From the NCBI GenBank assembly GCA_014529385.2, contig CM043953.1, positions 98,833,342-98,897,341 on the forward strand: 64,000 bases of DNA, written 5' to 3'. The translations under genes and the position numbers were made by a program. This DNA comes from Adiantum capillus-veneris (lineage: Eukaryota > Streptophyta > Polypodiopsida > Polypodiales > Pteridaceae). Below are positions 1-12,382 of this stretch, in pieces (position 1 is the stretch's first letter; each line of letters begins with the position of its first letter). A model generated the notes under the pieces. That model was not told the origin of the DNA, did not search any database, and saw nothing but the letters and a program-made list of their open reading frames with translations.

Positions 1-66
1 GTGTGCCTTGAGCTTCCTTTGTCTTCTCCATGCTGTGTGTGTTTCTCTACAACCCTAATTCCAACA
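1..66 (+). repeat. 3' end of the copia-1 5' LTR
   Basis: Bases 1-66 match 4953-5018 of the 3' LTR with two differences and end in CA. The primer binding site follows three bases later, as expected at the U5 boundary. Confidence 0.92.
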
Positions 67-68
67 AT

Positions 69-80
69 TGGTATCAGAGC
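69..80 (+). other. Primer binding site (initiator Met tRNA type) of copia-1
   Basis: TGGTATCAGAGC is the usual plant copia primer site, complementary to the 3' part of initiator methionine tRNA. It lies two bases after the LTR end and would prime minus-strand DNA synthesis. Confidence 0.9.
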
Positions 81-428
81 AGGTCACGTCCTTCCGGGCT
101 TAGTCGCCAGCCGCTCCAGCACACGCCTGCTCACCTTCTCCGATTTCAGTGAGCTTTGGAGAGCGTTCGCAGGTCGACAAAAATTTTGGGGAAGCTCGAA
201 AAGCTCGGTCTGCTCAGAATTTTTATTTGGGCTCATTTCGGCCTCCGTTTCCACTACAGGCAGTACTGCACAGGCTATTTCGTCATTTTGTGTAGAATTT
301 TTGTCAGTGCCGTTTTTTGCATAGCAGGTGCCTTATAGTCTTCTACGGTTTGTGCTATATAGCACAGGTTGTTCCCGCTCCGTTTCTCCTATTTTCGGGC
401 AGTTTTCACATCAGGTGCAACATTAACC

Positions 429-3400
429 ATGGCTGACAACAACAACACAGATGTGTTCAAGATGTTTGCTGCTAAGGACAGGTTGGATGGGGACAACTAC
501 CCTATGTGGGCTTATACGATGCAACATGTTCTTGTGTCAAAGGGTGTCTGGAACATTGTGCAGGGCATTGATGTACGTCCTGGTTCTGAGGATGTAGGCG
601 ATGTTGAGGATGTTGCAGGTCTTGCTGCAAGGATTGCAGCTGTTAGAGTTGTTTTGCCTACGGCAGAACAAGCTCGTTGGGATGTTAAGGATGCGCAGGC
701 TCATGCATTGATTGCGTTGTCTGTGAAGCGCACCATTGTTCCTCACATCCGTTCTGCAAAATCTGCAAAACAGGCTTGGGATATTCTAGCAGGTCTTTAT
801 GCAAGCCGCAATGAGGCTAAAATTGCTTTGCTGCGTAAAGAGCTGGAGTCGAAGATTATGCATGAGGAAGATGATATGGACACTTTCCTTGCTAGTGTCA
901 AGGATATCAATGAGCAACTTATTTCTGCAGGTGAAGTCAATTCAGACAGTTTCCTTGTGCAGACAGTTCTTGATGCCTTACCAGATTCCTACTAGACATT
1001 TGCTAGTACTTGGAGACTGATGACCCAAGGAAATCCTCAAGTTGTCAAGTTTGATGCATTATGCACATTGCTGTTGCAAGAGTCACTTTCTAGAAAAAAC
1101 AGGACTAGGCAACGTGCAGTTGAACAGGCCTTTATTGCTTCTCAAAGAAAGGGTGGTAACAGTAATGCAGCCACTTCTTATGGTTCTGCTGCGAGTGGCA
1201 AAAATTATGTTCCTAATGCTTCTGCTGGCAGTACTTCATCTGGCAATTCTGGTGATAAGGGCAAAAAGAAGATGCATTGCGATTATTGTAAAGCCAATGA
1301 TCACTTGATCAAGTCGTGTCCTAACTTGAAGGCCAAAGAGGCTAAGAAGAAAGAGGGTGGTTCCACTGCAAATACTGGTTCCACTACAAATGCAGCCATT
1401 GTTGAGTCTTCTGTGAAAGGAGAGTGTGTTGCTGATGTTGATGCAGAATGGGCTTTTAGCACAGAGTGCACTTACAATCCTGCTGTCCATGATGCATGCT
1501 TGTCAGTTGATGCAGATTCACATGTGTGGTATTTCGACAGTGGTGCTACAAAGCACATTACCTCACATCGCGAATTGTTTACCTCTCTCGAGTCTGTCCC
1601 TCATGGGAATTCAGTCACTTGTGCCAACAACGCCTCTTATCCAGTTCAGGGAGATGGAAAGATTGTGCTCACTGCTGCTAATGGCAGTTCCTTCACACTT
1701 GTTGATGCATTTTATGTACTTGGGATCAAGAAGAATCTCTTATCTGTATCCGCACTTGCTAGACTTGGACTTGTAGTCAAATTTTTGGATGACAGATGTA
1801 CAGTTCATGATCTCAGTTTTGGTGATGAAATTGTTGCATCTGGGCTTCTGTGCCGTGGGATGTATAGGCTCACTTTGTATGACAAGTGTGGATAAAATTT
1901 TGCAAATGCTGTTGCAGATTCAAGGGCTATTTCAGATGCAAAACTTTGGCATGCACGTTTTGGTCATCTGAATTTTATCAGTTTGCTGCGTTTGTAGAAA
2001 TCTGATATGGTTGCTTCTTTGCCGCCTCTTGAAGCACCTGTCAAACATGTTTGTGAAGGCTGTATTTTGGGTAAGATGCAGCATTCTAACTTTCCAAAGG
2101 ATGGTTTAGTTCGGGCCACATGCAGGTTGCAGCTTGTGCATAGTGATGTTTGTGGGTCCATGCAAACTCCGTCCTTGGGCAATTACCTGTACTTCGTGAC
2201 TTATATTGATGATTACTCCAGGCATGCATGGGTATTCTCGCTTAAAGCGAAGTCCGAAGTCTTTATGTGCTTCAAACAATTTCTGGCTATGGTTGAAAAT
2301 GTCTCGAAATGTACTATGGGCACCCTCCGTTCAGATCGAGGGGGGGGAGTATATGTCTCATGAATTTAATGCATTTCTGGCTAGTCGTGGGATAAAACAC
2401 CAATGTACAGTGCCTTATACACCTCAGCAAAATGGTGTTGCCGAGAGGAAAAACAGGTCACTGACGAAAATGGCACGATGTATGGTCAAAAGTCAAGCTT
2501 TACCGCATTCTTTTTGGCTTGAGGCCATCATGTGTGCCACTTATGTACTTAACAGCTGTCCTACGAAAGCTTTGCAGTCTATTACTCCATATGAAGCATG
2601 GCATGATAGAAAGTCTTCTATTGAGCACATGCGTGTTTTTGGCAGTTTGACATATGCTTTGGTGCCACAAACACAACGAAGAAAATTGGATGATAAGGCT
2701 GTCAAATGTATTTTTGTTGGTTATAGTGCTGAAAGCAAAGGTTACAGGTTATATCATCCGCAAACAAAGCGTATTCTGGTTTCACGAGATGTAGTGTTTG
2801 TGGAAGATTCTGTTCAGCCCTTGCTGTCATGTACTAGAGACAGTAATGTAAGCTCACAGGACATTTATGACACTTTGTTGCCTCTTTTCAGTGGTGGAAA
2901 TACGAATGTAAGTTCCAATGAGGCAAATGTACAGCCTATGGGGGTTTCTGAAAATGTTTTAGATCAGCCTATTACTGATGCAGATGTACATGATGTACTT
3001 GATGAGGAAAGGGCTGAAAATGAGCAGGCTAGAGGTATGCCAAAATGGCTGGTGCAGACTTTGCGTGACAGTAAATTGGATGCACCTTTGTCTAGTCGTA
3101 CTCGTTCAGGCTCTCGCCATGCATCTTATGCATCAGATTGTTATGCTTTGGCTGTGTCTAGTTTACATGATGTTGAGGAGACTCTGTCTTTTGATGAAGC
3201 ACATACTTCAGAAAATTGGATGGCTGCCATGCAATCAGAATATGATGCACTTATAGAAAATGACACATGGACTTTATGTGATTTGCCTCCTGGCAAAAAG
3301 GCCATTGGTACAAAGTGGGTTTACAAGTTGAAACGCAAACCGGATGGTGAGATCGATTGCCATAAGGCTCGACTTGTAGCAAAGGGTTATGCATAGAAAA

Positions 3401-4716
3401 AAGGCATAGATTATGAAGAGATTTTTGCTCCCACTTGTCGTATGACTACTGTGCGTTTTCTATGTGCATTGGCAGCTCATTTTGGTTGGGATGTATATCA
3501 ATCAAACATTGTTACTGCTTTCTTGAATGGTGACATATTTGAGGAAGTTTATGTAACGCAGCCTCGCGGTTTTGTCATAAAAGGACAAGAGGACAAAGTG
3601 TGCAAATGTAACAAGGCTTTGTATAGGTTGAAGCAATCTCCTCGTGCTTGGTATGAGAAAGCTGACACTCATTTGGTCAAACAAGGCTTTCGTAACAGTC
3701 CAACAGAAAGCACATTGTATGTAAAGCGTGAGGGTGATGTATTTCTCATCGTGGTTCTTTATGTTGATGATTTGCTGATCACTGGACCAAATGAGAGAAA
3801 TATTGTTTAATTTAAGGCTGATTTGAATGCTACTTTCAAGATGAAAGATTTGGGGCTGTTGCATCATTACTTGGGTATACAGTTTAAGCAATGTGATGGT
3901 GGTATTGCCTTGTGTCAGAAAAGTTACATAGAGACATTGCTATGTAAGTTTGGACTTGAGGATTGCAAACCTATTGCCACTCCCATGGAAACAGGTTTGA
4001 AGTTGAGTCTACATGATGCTGGCGATCCTGCTGATGTCACTCTTTACCAAACTGATGTTGGCTGCCTCATTTATGTATGCAACACGAGGCCGGATATTCA
4101 GTTTGCAGTCTCACAGGTCAGTAGATTTATGCATAGCCCAGGGTCTAAGCATTGGAAGGCTGTCAAGAGAATTTTCTGCTACCTTAGTGGCACTTTACAT
4201 CTTGGCTTGTTTTATCCCAAGGGGGGATCATTGTCGCCAGACTTACATGATTTTTCGGACTCAGATTGGGCTGGTTGTTTTGACACGCGAGTGTCCACAA
4301 GTGGTTTTTGTTTCATGCTTGGCAGTTCATGTATATCATGGTTGAGCAAGAAGCAACCTACTGCGGCCACTTCGAGTTGTGAGGCTGAGTACAGGGAAGT
4401 CTTCACAGCTACGGTTGAGTGTGCATGGCTCAAACGCCTTATGGCTGATTTGGGTGTTGGACAGGACACTGCCAATACTATCTACACTGACAGTCAGAGC
4501 GCATTGGCAGTTGCGAGGAACCCAGTTTTTCATGCTCGCACAAAGCACATTGAGGTGCATTACCACTATGTCAGAGAGAGGCTCTCATCAGGAGAGATCA
4601 GCTTGGCTTATGTGCCAACACAGGACAACCTTGCAGATCTTTTCACAAAGGCATTGTCTCGTGAGAAGCTTGAAGCTTTCCACAATGCTTTGGGCTTACT
4701 CCCCTTTGTGGACTGA
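429..4716 (+). pseudogene. copia-1 gag-pol polyprotein, degenerate
   Basis: Translation from ATG 429 gives a copia Gag with a CCHC zinc knuckle at nt 1278-1319, a protease with DSGA at 1536-1547, an integrase (His-rich GAG-pre region near 1950, Cys pair near 2055, core with the conserved NGVAE motif near 2430), an RT with YVDD at 3760-3771, and an RNase H ending in the usual copia motif EVHYHYVRERL. In-frame stops lie at 993-995, 1893-1895, 1995-1997, 3394-3396 and 3808-3810. An eight-G run at 2340-2347 shifts the frame by one inside the integrase core. Four stops fall where copia proteins usually have Gln, so CAG or CAA to TAG or TAA is the simplest origin. The family and domain order are certain; loss of function is inferred from the breaks. 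Confidence 0.93.
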
Positions 4717-4791
4717 TCCTGTCCTCAGGGCATGGCACTTCCCTTTACTCATGTGCCAGCTCTCGTTCACCGCATCACTCCAGGGGGGATT

Positions 4792-5018
4792 TGTTACCAT
4801 ATACATGTGGTAGTGATGTGTGTGAACACACTAGGACCGCCGGGGCATTTTTTCCCTCTTTAGGAGGTTTTTTCCCCCGTGCATTGTATATACGCCCATC
4901 AGTCTAGGGCTATCTATCTTTCCATTGCACACTAAGTAACACACTCTCTATTGTGTGCCTTGAGCTTCCTTTGTCTTCTCCAAGCTGTGTGTGTTTCTCT
5001 GCAACCCTAATTCCAACA
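4792..5018 (+). repeat. copia-1 3' LTR (227 bp)
   Basis: The LTR begins TGTTACC just after a G-run polypurine tract (about 4782-4791) and ends CCAACA. Its last 66 bp match the start of the window. A TATA-like TGTATATAC lies inside it. Confidence 0.92.
4885..4893 (+). promoter_or_regulatory. Possible TATA box in the copia-1 LTR
   Basis: TGTATATAC lies about 130 bp from the LTR end, a plausible place for the core promoter that would transcribe the element from its 5' LTR. This is motif evidence only. Confidence 0.35.
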
Positions 5019-5207
5019 CACCTCACATAGCAGCTCGCCCTCAGTTGCTCCAAGCATGCACAACATGACCTTTGCGGACGTGATGCATGCTACATAATCT
5101 GATGCATTCCTACACCCCCTCACGTAGCAGCTCGCCCTCACTACTGGTTGTTTGCTCCCGCACGAAATCGCATGTAGCAAAATCTGGCCGAGCCCCATGA
5201 AGTGCAC

Positions 5208-5209
<2 letters not shown>

Positions 5210-5303
<94 letters not shown>
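5210..5303. repeat. (GA)n microsatellite, about 94 bp
   Basis: Uninterrupted GA dinucleotide run read directly from the sequence. Confidence 0.98.
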
Positions 5304-5305
<2 letters not shown>

Positions 5306-5599
5306 CTGGTGAATGGAAAGGAGCGCCTTGCAGCAAGCTGAACGTTGATATTCCTCGGGGGCATGGTTGACAGTACCTTGAAACCATTCAAACCAAAAGT
5401 CATAACATTAGTTCTCTGAGAGCCAAATCGTAGAGAGCAAGAGGGTAGAGAGCCCTAGCTCACCTTGCAATAGCGTCGTAGGCTAGCAGCAACGACCTAT
5501 TTCATTGATATGTGCTTTTATAGCATAGCATGCACAAAGGTGAGTTGAAGGGTCAACGTTTTCTTGTTTTCTTACAACGCTGGCTCCTCAGCTCGCCAT

Positions 5600-5859
5600 C
5601 CGACTGTGCATAGGCGATTCAAGACACGTGGCGCACTGTCCTCACTGTAGCCGGAGATGCAGGGCCACACTAGCGGATAAAGGAAATTGCACCACGTGGC
5701 CCCCTAAATATTCTCTGCTTAATATATATCCGAATGTGCATAGGAGATTGAAGACACATGGTGCACTGTCCTCACTGTAGCCGGAGATGCACGGCCACGC
5801 TGCCGGATAAAGCAAATTGCACCACGTGGCCCCCTGAATATCTTTGTGCTTAATATATA
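5600..5859. repeat. Tandem duplication, two units of about 130 bp
   Basis: 5600-5728 and 5729-5859 align along their length, both running from an ATCCGA-TGTGCATAGG phrase to TTAATATATA. The copies differ at roughly a dozen sites. Unit 1 carries two CACGTGG (G-box-like) sites. In unit 2 one of them is changed to CACATGG. Confidence 0.9.
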
Positions 5860-6221
5860 GAACTAGTATGTGACCCGCGCGTTGCTTCGATCATAAAATA
5901 TTAAAAGAAGAGTCGCAAAACCATGGGTTCTCTAAGGGCTTTGTGGTTCTAAAAGCAAAGGTAAGGCCCCATGGCCTAGGTTTCCCTAAAATCGTGGATT
6001 AGCAACAGCTACAGAAAGTTGACTTTAGTACGTGGTCACACGAGGCTCATTTATAAGTAAGTTGGGAGGATAGCTGAGACTCTTCAGTGAAGCAGCTTAG
6101 TTCTACTATGCCAAGGCTTTTGTAAGTATACCGAAATTGGCATGGTTGCAAAGGCCCATTGCCTGCACCTTTTTTTTTGCTTTTTTAAGCTTGCGCATGT
6201 TGACAACGTTATCTGCACCTC

Positions 6222-6225
<4 letters not shown>

Positions 6226-6299
<74 letters not shown>
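6226..6299. repeat. (AG)n microsatellite, about 74 bp
   Basis: Uninterrupted AG run. Confidence 0.98.
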
Positions 6300-6302
<3 letters not shown>

Positions 6303-6589
6303 TACACGGCCATGGCAGCTACAACGCATGCAAAGAAAACATTTTGTTATGAGGCACATCCAAGGGCAACTACTGGCTTGTGGGTGGAGCTCAATTGCCA
6401 AGTGGCAGCAGCGTCGGCTCAATTTTGGTTTAGTATTTTTTCGCGACCATGGAGTAGGCTCGGTGATCATTGAATTTCTCAAAATAAAGCATAGTAGGCA
6501 CAATTATTTATTACTGATAATTGTGTCTCGCGTGACCACCACCTAAAAGGTATGGCTTGCTCTATGTAATTTTGCTTATGTAGTGTGTC

Positions 6590-6668
6590 AATGAGATTAT
6601 GCCAACCAAGGAGTTTTTGTATGCCGACCAATGAGATTATGCCAACCAAGGAGTTTTTTGTATATTGA
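6590..6668. repeat. Short tandem duplication, two units of about 39 bp
   Basis: Two near-identical copies of a phrase beginning CAATGAGATTATGCC, the second ending at the start of the following TG microsatellite. Confidence 0.88.
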
Positions 6669-6672
6669 CCAC

Positions 6673-6853
<181 letters not shown>

Positions 6854-6993
6854 CAACATTTAGCAGATTATAAGAGTTTAAATCTCTATAAGAGAAAGAA
6901 TAGAAAATAACAAATTATAAATGTTAGTTGAATCTCTTTTGAGAGGAAAATTTTGAGCATTAGTTTAAATCTCTTTGAGAGAGAGAATAACAA

Positions 6994-7058
<65 letters not shown>
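6994..7058. repeat. Compound microsatellite (CT)n(AC)n
   Basis: CT 6994-7012 followed by AC 7012-7058. On the other strand this is (GT)n(AG)n, the same order as its neighbour. Confidence 0.97.
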
Positions 7059-7059
<1 letters not shown>

Positions 7060-8618
7060 AAAAGTCTTGTAGTGATTGCTTCAATGTGAGCACCTTGCTT
7101 GGCATGGGCGGTCACCACATCTGTGATAAAGGGGCCATGGTTTGGTATCCAAGTAAGCTTTTGATGGTGTGTATCAGTCAATGCCAAGGGGCTAATGCAT
7201 GCCATTTCCCTATGCTCTCACTTTACACCATTGCAATAAGTTCGATGCAATGGGTAATGCAAAAAAAGAAAAACATGTCTCCTTATTTTTATAAGAACCA
7301 CTATGAAACTTGTCAACTATGTTGTTTATAGTAAAGAAAGAAGATGTGCAAGAGAACAGGGTATTTTTAGAGGGTTTCATGCTCTTACTATATTCTCAAT
7401 ATCTATGAATAGCATATTGTTTTGTATGATTCATATCTTAATGGTAGAGTTTAGCCTTCTACTCTTTCTTAGGCATGCAATAAGTCACAACCTATGATCC
7501 TTCGTGAAACATCGAGATCCCAGATTTCCACCAGCTTATTTGGTTCACGCATGTTATTGTTGCAATGCCAAGAATATTCTAAACCTTCTTCACACTATGT
7601 ACATCTTGATCTCAATATAGTAGCTTTGATAAGCAACAAACACAAACTTTATCAGCTTGCCACCATTCTCCTTTGTGAATTTGTCTTTGACACCATCTAT
7701 TTGATGGATTGTACTCAATCTTTTATGGAAATGCACATCCACGCTTTGCTACAATTTAGTCCATTTTAACTATAAATTAAACTATTGCAAACCTACTTGG
7801 CCATATGTTTTCCCTCTTATGCTCTCATCAAAATGCATTGGCCTCACTATTGGCTTGAATATGTCACCATGCCTCACATGGACCCCTTACATATTGTCAT
7901 AACTGACAGAGACATCCTTCTTAATATTTCACATATTGACATAGTACCATATGAGGTATCTTTTTGGTTAGCTCCTACCTTACCTATCCCCAATCCTTTT
8001 TACTCAGTTCCCTTCTATACATACTTACTATTTTCTTTGATTTATTCTCTCCTTTCTTGAGATAGTACCTACTTGTAGGCACCAAACTTGGTTTTTCACT
8101 TAAATATTAAGCTCATAGCCCTTAGTTTGCAAACAATTCCAAATTCTTCAAAATACACCTCATATCCCAAGAGACTCTAAACTCCCTCTTCATTACATGA
8201 GTTTTTTCTTTTAGAGGTTTCTATTCCAATAGAGGTTGATCTTTTTATTGTGGTAACACATAGACACTTGTCTATCTTGCTTCCATTTTTGAGCAAGTGT
8301 CTAGGTAACAAAACTGGTTTCATTTTTCCTTGCAAACTAAATAGTTGCCACAATATTTCTACATATCAAAACCTTGAACTTACGCATCCTAATTGAAGAT
8401 ATATTGTGAGTGTGTAGGAATGACCTCCTCCGCTCCTAACATCCATCGCATAGCTGAGCAAGGTGCACGAAGAGAAGCCATCGATAACACCACTTGTGTG
8501 GCAGGGATCCGAGAAATGAAAGGCCGAAAAGCATAGCCGCAAGGCCAATCTCGTCCCATGCAGAGGAGAAGTGTTGAAAGGGAACTAACACAACTACCAT
8601 GGGGGCTAGATGTGAGTG

Positions 8619-8674
8619 CTCTCTCTCTCTCTAAGCCTCTCTCTCTCTCTCTCTCTCACTCACACACACACACA
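8619..8674. repeat. Interrupted (CT)n then (CA)n microsatellite
   Basis: CT runs at 8619-8632 and about 8637-8657, followed by CACACA to about 8674. Confidence 0.93.
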
Positions 8675-8877
8675 TACATGTGAGAGATGTAGCCACTGAG
8701 TTGGGACCAAGAGCCCTAGACTTGTGGTGCTATAGTTCTAACTTCTCTCGCAAGCCAATTTGCCAACCTCATGCTCCCTAACCAATAGTGGCATGGGAAT
8801 AGCGAAGACCTCTGTCTTGATTGTCGATGTCTATGAGGTTCTACATTCTTGAAAAATTTGGTGCTTCACCCACGCAC

Positions 8878-8879
<2 letters not shown>

Positions 8880-8950
<71 letters not shown>
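8880..8950. repeat. (GA)n microsatellite, about 71 bp
   Basis: Uninterrupted GA run. Confidence 0.97.
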
Positions 8951-8951
<1 letters not shown>

Positions 8952-9114
8952 ACTTTTTGATGCGTGGAAGGATTTAGTGCTTGAGGATTTCTCAAGCTCA
9001 ATAAAGAAGTATTATAGATATCAAAGTATTAAATTTGAGGGTTGTATTTTCTTTATGGCCTTCAAAAGGAAAAGTAGAGTAATTCTTTAAGTGACACATG
9101 GATGCCTCTAGGGC

Positions 9115-9117
<3 letters not shown>

Positions 9118-9184
<67 letters not shown>
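9118..9184. repeat. (CT)n microsatellite, about 67 bp
   Basis: Uninterrupted CT run. Confidence 0.97.
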
Positions 9185-9185
<1 letters not shown>

Positions 9186-9564
9186 ACGCAGACACATCAG
9201 TGTCCCATGCAAGGGTGTAACAGATTTTTAATAGGTGGGCTCGGGGTGGTGAGAGAGTGATTATGGATATACTGGGTATTCAACTTCTCTACGTCTATCA
9301 TGCTCTTCTACTTTGGGGCTATTTGAGGTTCCCAATGTTTGCAATAAGCCAAGTTTGGTGTATTTTTGCCACTAAAATTGAATTTTTTGGCTAGATTTCA
9401 AGCTTGCCAATGAAGAAAATTAACAAAATTTTGGAAGTTTTAGTGTCAATACTATCTTCTTCAAAGTTTCACCTAAAATTCAAAAGCCTGTTTTATTGTG
9501 CAATTTTTTAATTTAAGATTTCTTTCAAAAAATATTTTTGGTAGGACCTATTTGAGAAACCCTC

Positions 9565-9568
<4 letters not shown>

Positions 9569-9637
<69 letters not shown>
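9569..9637. repeat. (TG)n microsatellite, about 69 bp
   Basis: Uninterrupted TG run. Confidence 0.97.
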
Positions 9638-9638
<1 letters not shown>

Positions 9639-10030
9639 ACGCTCATGTTGTCCCACATAAGGTGTAAGTAGCGCCAATCAAATCCAAGATCATTCAACTC
9701 TGACTCTTTGTGCAAAGCTACAACATGTAGTGTGCACATTCTCAAGGCTAGAAGGAAAATTATACATGAAGGTGCCAATTGAGAGATTTTAGCTCAACAT
9801 TATATGATGCATGAAATCTTTGAGAGTTCTACATTTTTTGAAGCTAAGTATAAATTTCAAGGCTAGAAAGAAAAAGGGAGTTCTTTATGCTACACATAAT
9901 TTAGCCCGGGCACATCCTAATGGGATCAACATTGGGGGTCATTTGAACCGTCGACTTTGGATTGTTGAGAAAATTCAAGGCAAAAATTAAATTCAGGCCA
10001 ACAAGTAAATTTGACCTAGTCAAGATGGAC

Positions 10031-10110
10031 TCGCACCTTGCACGTCAAAGCCACGACCTGTCCCATTCAAGGTACGGGCTCTAACCACCACGCTCACTTG
10101 CTTTCACTTA
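10031..10110 (-). mobile_element. Possible degenerate tRNA-derived SINE head
   Basis: On the - strand the phrase GAGCGTGGTGGTTAGAGC resembles the D-arm/A-box of a tRNA. About 30 bases later comes a B-box-like stretch (GTGGCTTTGACGTGC). The match to the B-box consensus is poor, and neither a tail nor a target duplication is evident. It could be chance. Confidence 0.3.
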
Positions 10111-10234
10111 AGATCATAGTACTCCTATGCATTGCATTGTAAATGCATACTGACTTGTAAATTTCGGTGCCAATTGCATGGTCTAAAATGCATGTGTGTC
10201 ATGATTTGTCACCTCCACCCTTGATCCCATTTAA

Positions 10235-10408
10235 CCACGCCCATGCCATATAGTCCTCGGTGTTCTTTACAACCTTCGAAATACGAAGTAGAGCCACTCT
10301 TTACAAAACCAGAAGTAGTCACCTTTCAAAATTAAAGGTTGGAGCAATGTTCCAAAAAAATGTGTCTCGGCTTTATCTTGTGTAGTTTTCAATTTCAAAA
10401 ATGTCGTT
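10235..10408. repeat. Left part of a host tandem repeat unit, interrupted by gypsy-1
   Basis: This stretch resumes at 24482 after the gypsy-1 insertion. The joined unit (10235-10408 plus 24482-24866) is paralogous to 24869-25413. The last five bases, TCGTT (10404-10408), are the left copy of the gypsy-1 target-site duplication. Confidence 0.88.
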
Positions 10409-12022
10409 TGTAATGGAATTTGCCTATTCAATTTGAGAGTAGCGGAATTTAATGAGAGTACTTTCAAGAAATGATTTTGTGAGCATAGCGGGTATACATA
10501 ATTGAAGATAGCAACATAATTATAGCAATTAGTTAACTTGGCATGGACAATACTTTTGCAAGAGAGAGAATTTAGAGAACATGACAACACTTGAGGACCG
10601 GATTTATGTGGATCCGGTCCCCCCTCCAATAGGCATTTGTATTATGATTTCTCCCATAAAGAGAGACTTGTTACAATACATTCTTTGTGTTCCTTGTGGC
10701 CTAGGTGAAGCAATGAAGATGGAAAGCTTCATGCATCACCAACATAACATAAACTTGAAGAAAGCTTTAACTATCCCAAGCCTCAGTCCCAAGACCTCAA
10801 ACACCTTCGAAGGTGGAGAGAGCTAGCAGGGAATGAGGGTAGGGAAGAGGAAGAAGAAACATTTCGTAGGAGAAAGAATTAGTTCCTCACTTATCATACT
10901 CTTGTTGCTAGCATACATAATAGCATAGTAATGAAGAAGAAGGAGATGGCAAGCTTAAGCATTGAAGCATGGCTCTTGGTTGGATTTGCACTCCATAGCC
11001 AAGAGTGTTGGTATAGGCTCTCAACCTTTACTTGCTTGGAGAGGGAGCTCTTCCACTTTGCATAGCACACAATGAGAGTGTTTGTGAGTGTGTGTGGGTG
11101 AGTATACCCCCTAAGCACCCCCCTAGCTTGCTTGGGTCGACCCCCCCTTGTAGCTCATGCTTGAAGCTCATTGGACCCCTCCAGGCCTAGCCAATCACAA
11201 GCAGAAGCCATTACAAGCAACAAGGATAGGTTTGGGACAAGTGTCCCCCTTTCCCCTTTGAGAGAGAGGACTTGATAAATGCAAAAACAATTAGATAATT
11301 CAAGTAATTTATCATTGGACCCCTTTGAAGCCTAGCCAATAGGCTTCAAGAAACACATGAAGGTAACATGGGTAGGGACCTGACATGTGTCCTTGCTGCC
11401 TCTTCAAGCTAGGGCTTCCCTTGTGAGTGTGAGTGTGTGTTCTCTCTCTAATCCCTAGGAAAAGGGCTCGCCCCCCCACTTGTAGGGATGCTTTTGACTT
11501 TAGGAGCTCAATCACCTTAGTCATCAAGCATGACAAAGCACTTGGACTAGGGGGTATTCCCACAAGCATCTCAGGCAAGCATGTCAAGGCACCTCAAGCA
11601 CCTTAATTAATCGGCAAGTCAAGCACCTCAAGCATGGAGTAAGTCAAGCACCTTAATCAAGCACCTCAAGCAGGACAAACACCTCAAGCACGACAAGCAC
11701 CTCAAGCAGGACAAACACCTCGAGCTTGGGCCGGGTTCCCACCTCAAGCTCAGCCCTAGCTTACCTAAGGTCAAAGGACTTTTACACACATTATTGGAGG
11801 TCTTCAATGAAGCTAACCCTAAGGTCTTATGCTCCATTGGTTAGCCTTGCTCTTGATAGACCATCTCCCATTTGGGCCCCTTTACTATTGGCCCCGTGTT
11901 GAGATAGATCTATAAGCACATATCTATATCTTAACACTTGTTCCTGTTTATTCTCCCACATTAAGTGATCAATTTAATATGAGAAAATCATTTGGGTTGG
12001 TTAGATATTAGATTTTATGACA
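10409..12022 (-). repeat. gypsy-1 3' LTR (1,614 bp)
   Basis: Matches 22863-24476 along its full length. It contains a minisatellite of CAAGCACCT-like units at about 11570-11725, and GT-rich and CT-rich patches. Confidence 0.94.
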
Positions 12023-12382
12023 TTACCTCTCTCTTGAAATCATAGTCGTCCTCGACTATGAGGTAGAAGAGATAAAGGCTTAGTCATTAGTCAATCGTAC
12101 TTAGCGGGTAGAGGATCCCTTTTTTACCCTACGACATCTTTCCAAGATGGATGACTAATCCATTTGGTGCTTGGGAGACATAGCTGCCGCAAGCATGTCT
12201 GCTCTTTAGTCCATTTCATTCTCCCAAAGTAGAGTGACAAATTCTACTTGGTGTTTGAGAGATGTCGTCATCACAAGCATGATTCTAAGCATGCATACTA
12301 GTTAAATTTGTGCACAATTAAAAAGAGGATTAGTCTTATAAGACAAAAACATGAGTCATTTAAAAGAGAGTTGTATATTTGC
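12023..12382 (-). other. gypsy-1 region between pol and the 3' LTR, with purine tract
   Basis: Read on the - strand this noncoding stretch ends in AAGAGAGAGGTAA immediately before the LTR, a plausible polypurine tract for plus-strand priming. The same stretch is conserved in gypsy-2 at 51866-52224. No gene is seen. Confidence 0.7.

Larger units (their letters stand above)
1..5018 (+). mobile_element. Ty1/copia LTR retrotransposon copia-1, 5' LTR cut by window edge
   Basis: The order is the end of a 5' LTR (1-66), a primer binding site at 69-80, gag-protease-integrase-RT-RNase H coding sequence, a polypurine tract at about 4782-4791 and a 3' LTR (4792-5018). Integrase before reverse transcriptase defines the copia superfamily. 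The visible 66 bp of 5' LTR differ from the matching end of the 3' LTR at two positions by eye. The coding region is broken by five stops and a one-base insertion, so the copy is dead for autonomous movement. The 5' target-site duplication lies outside the window and cannot be checked. Confidence 0.93.

Noticed and set aside
5007-5403. Leu-Ser-rich frames over the GA tract, and similar frames at 6142-6859, 8821-9090, 9548-9778 and 46102-46774
   Set aside because: They are translated dinucleotide repeats; no flanking sequence shows coding character.
5850-5900. GACCCGCGCGTTGC stretch resembling end sequences of some plant Helitrons or MITEs
   Set aside because: No matching second terminus, hairpin plus CTRR end or target AT could be identified.
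7785-8060. A frame containing the phrase IVITDRD, reminiscent of the integrase motif IVSDRD
   Set aside because: No other integrase residue is found around it; I judge it a chance match.
11628-11837. Cys-Leu-Arg repeat frame in the gypsy-1 LTR, also at 24082-24291
   Set aside because: It is produced by the LTR minisatellite and is in both LTRs, so not a gene.
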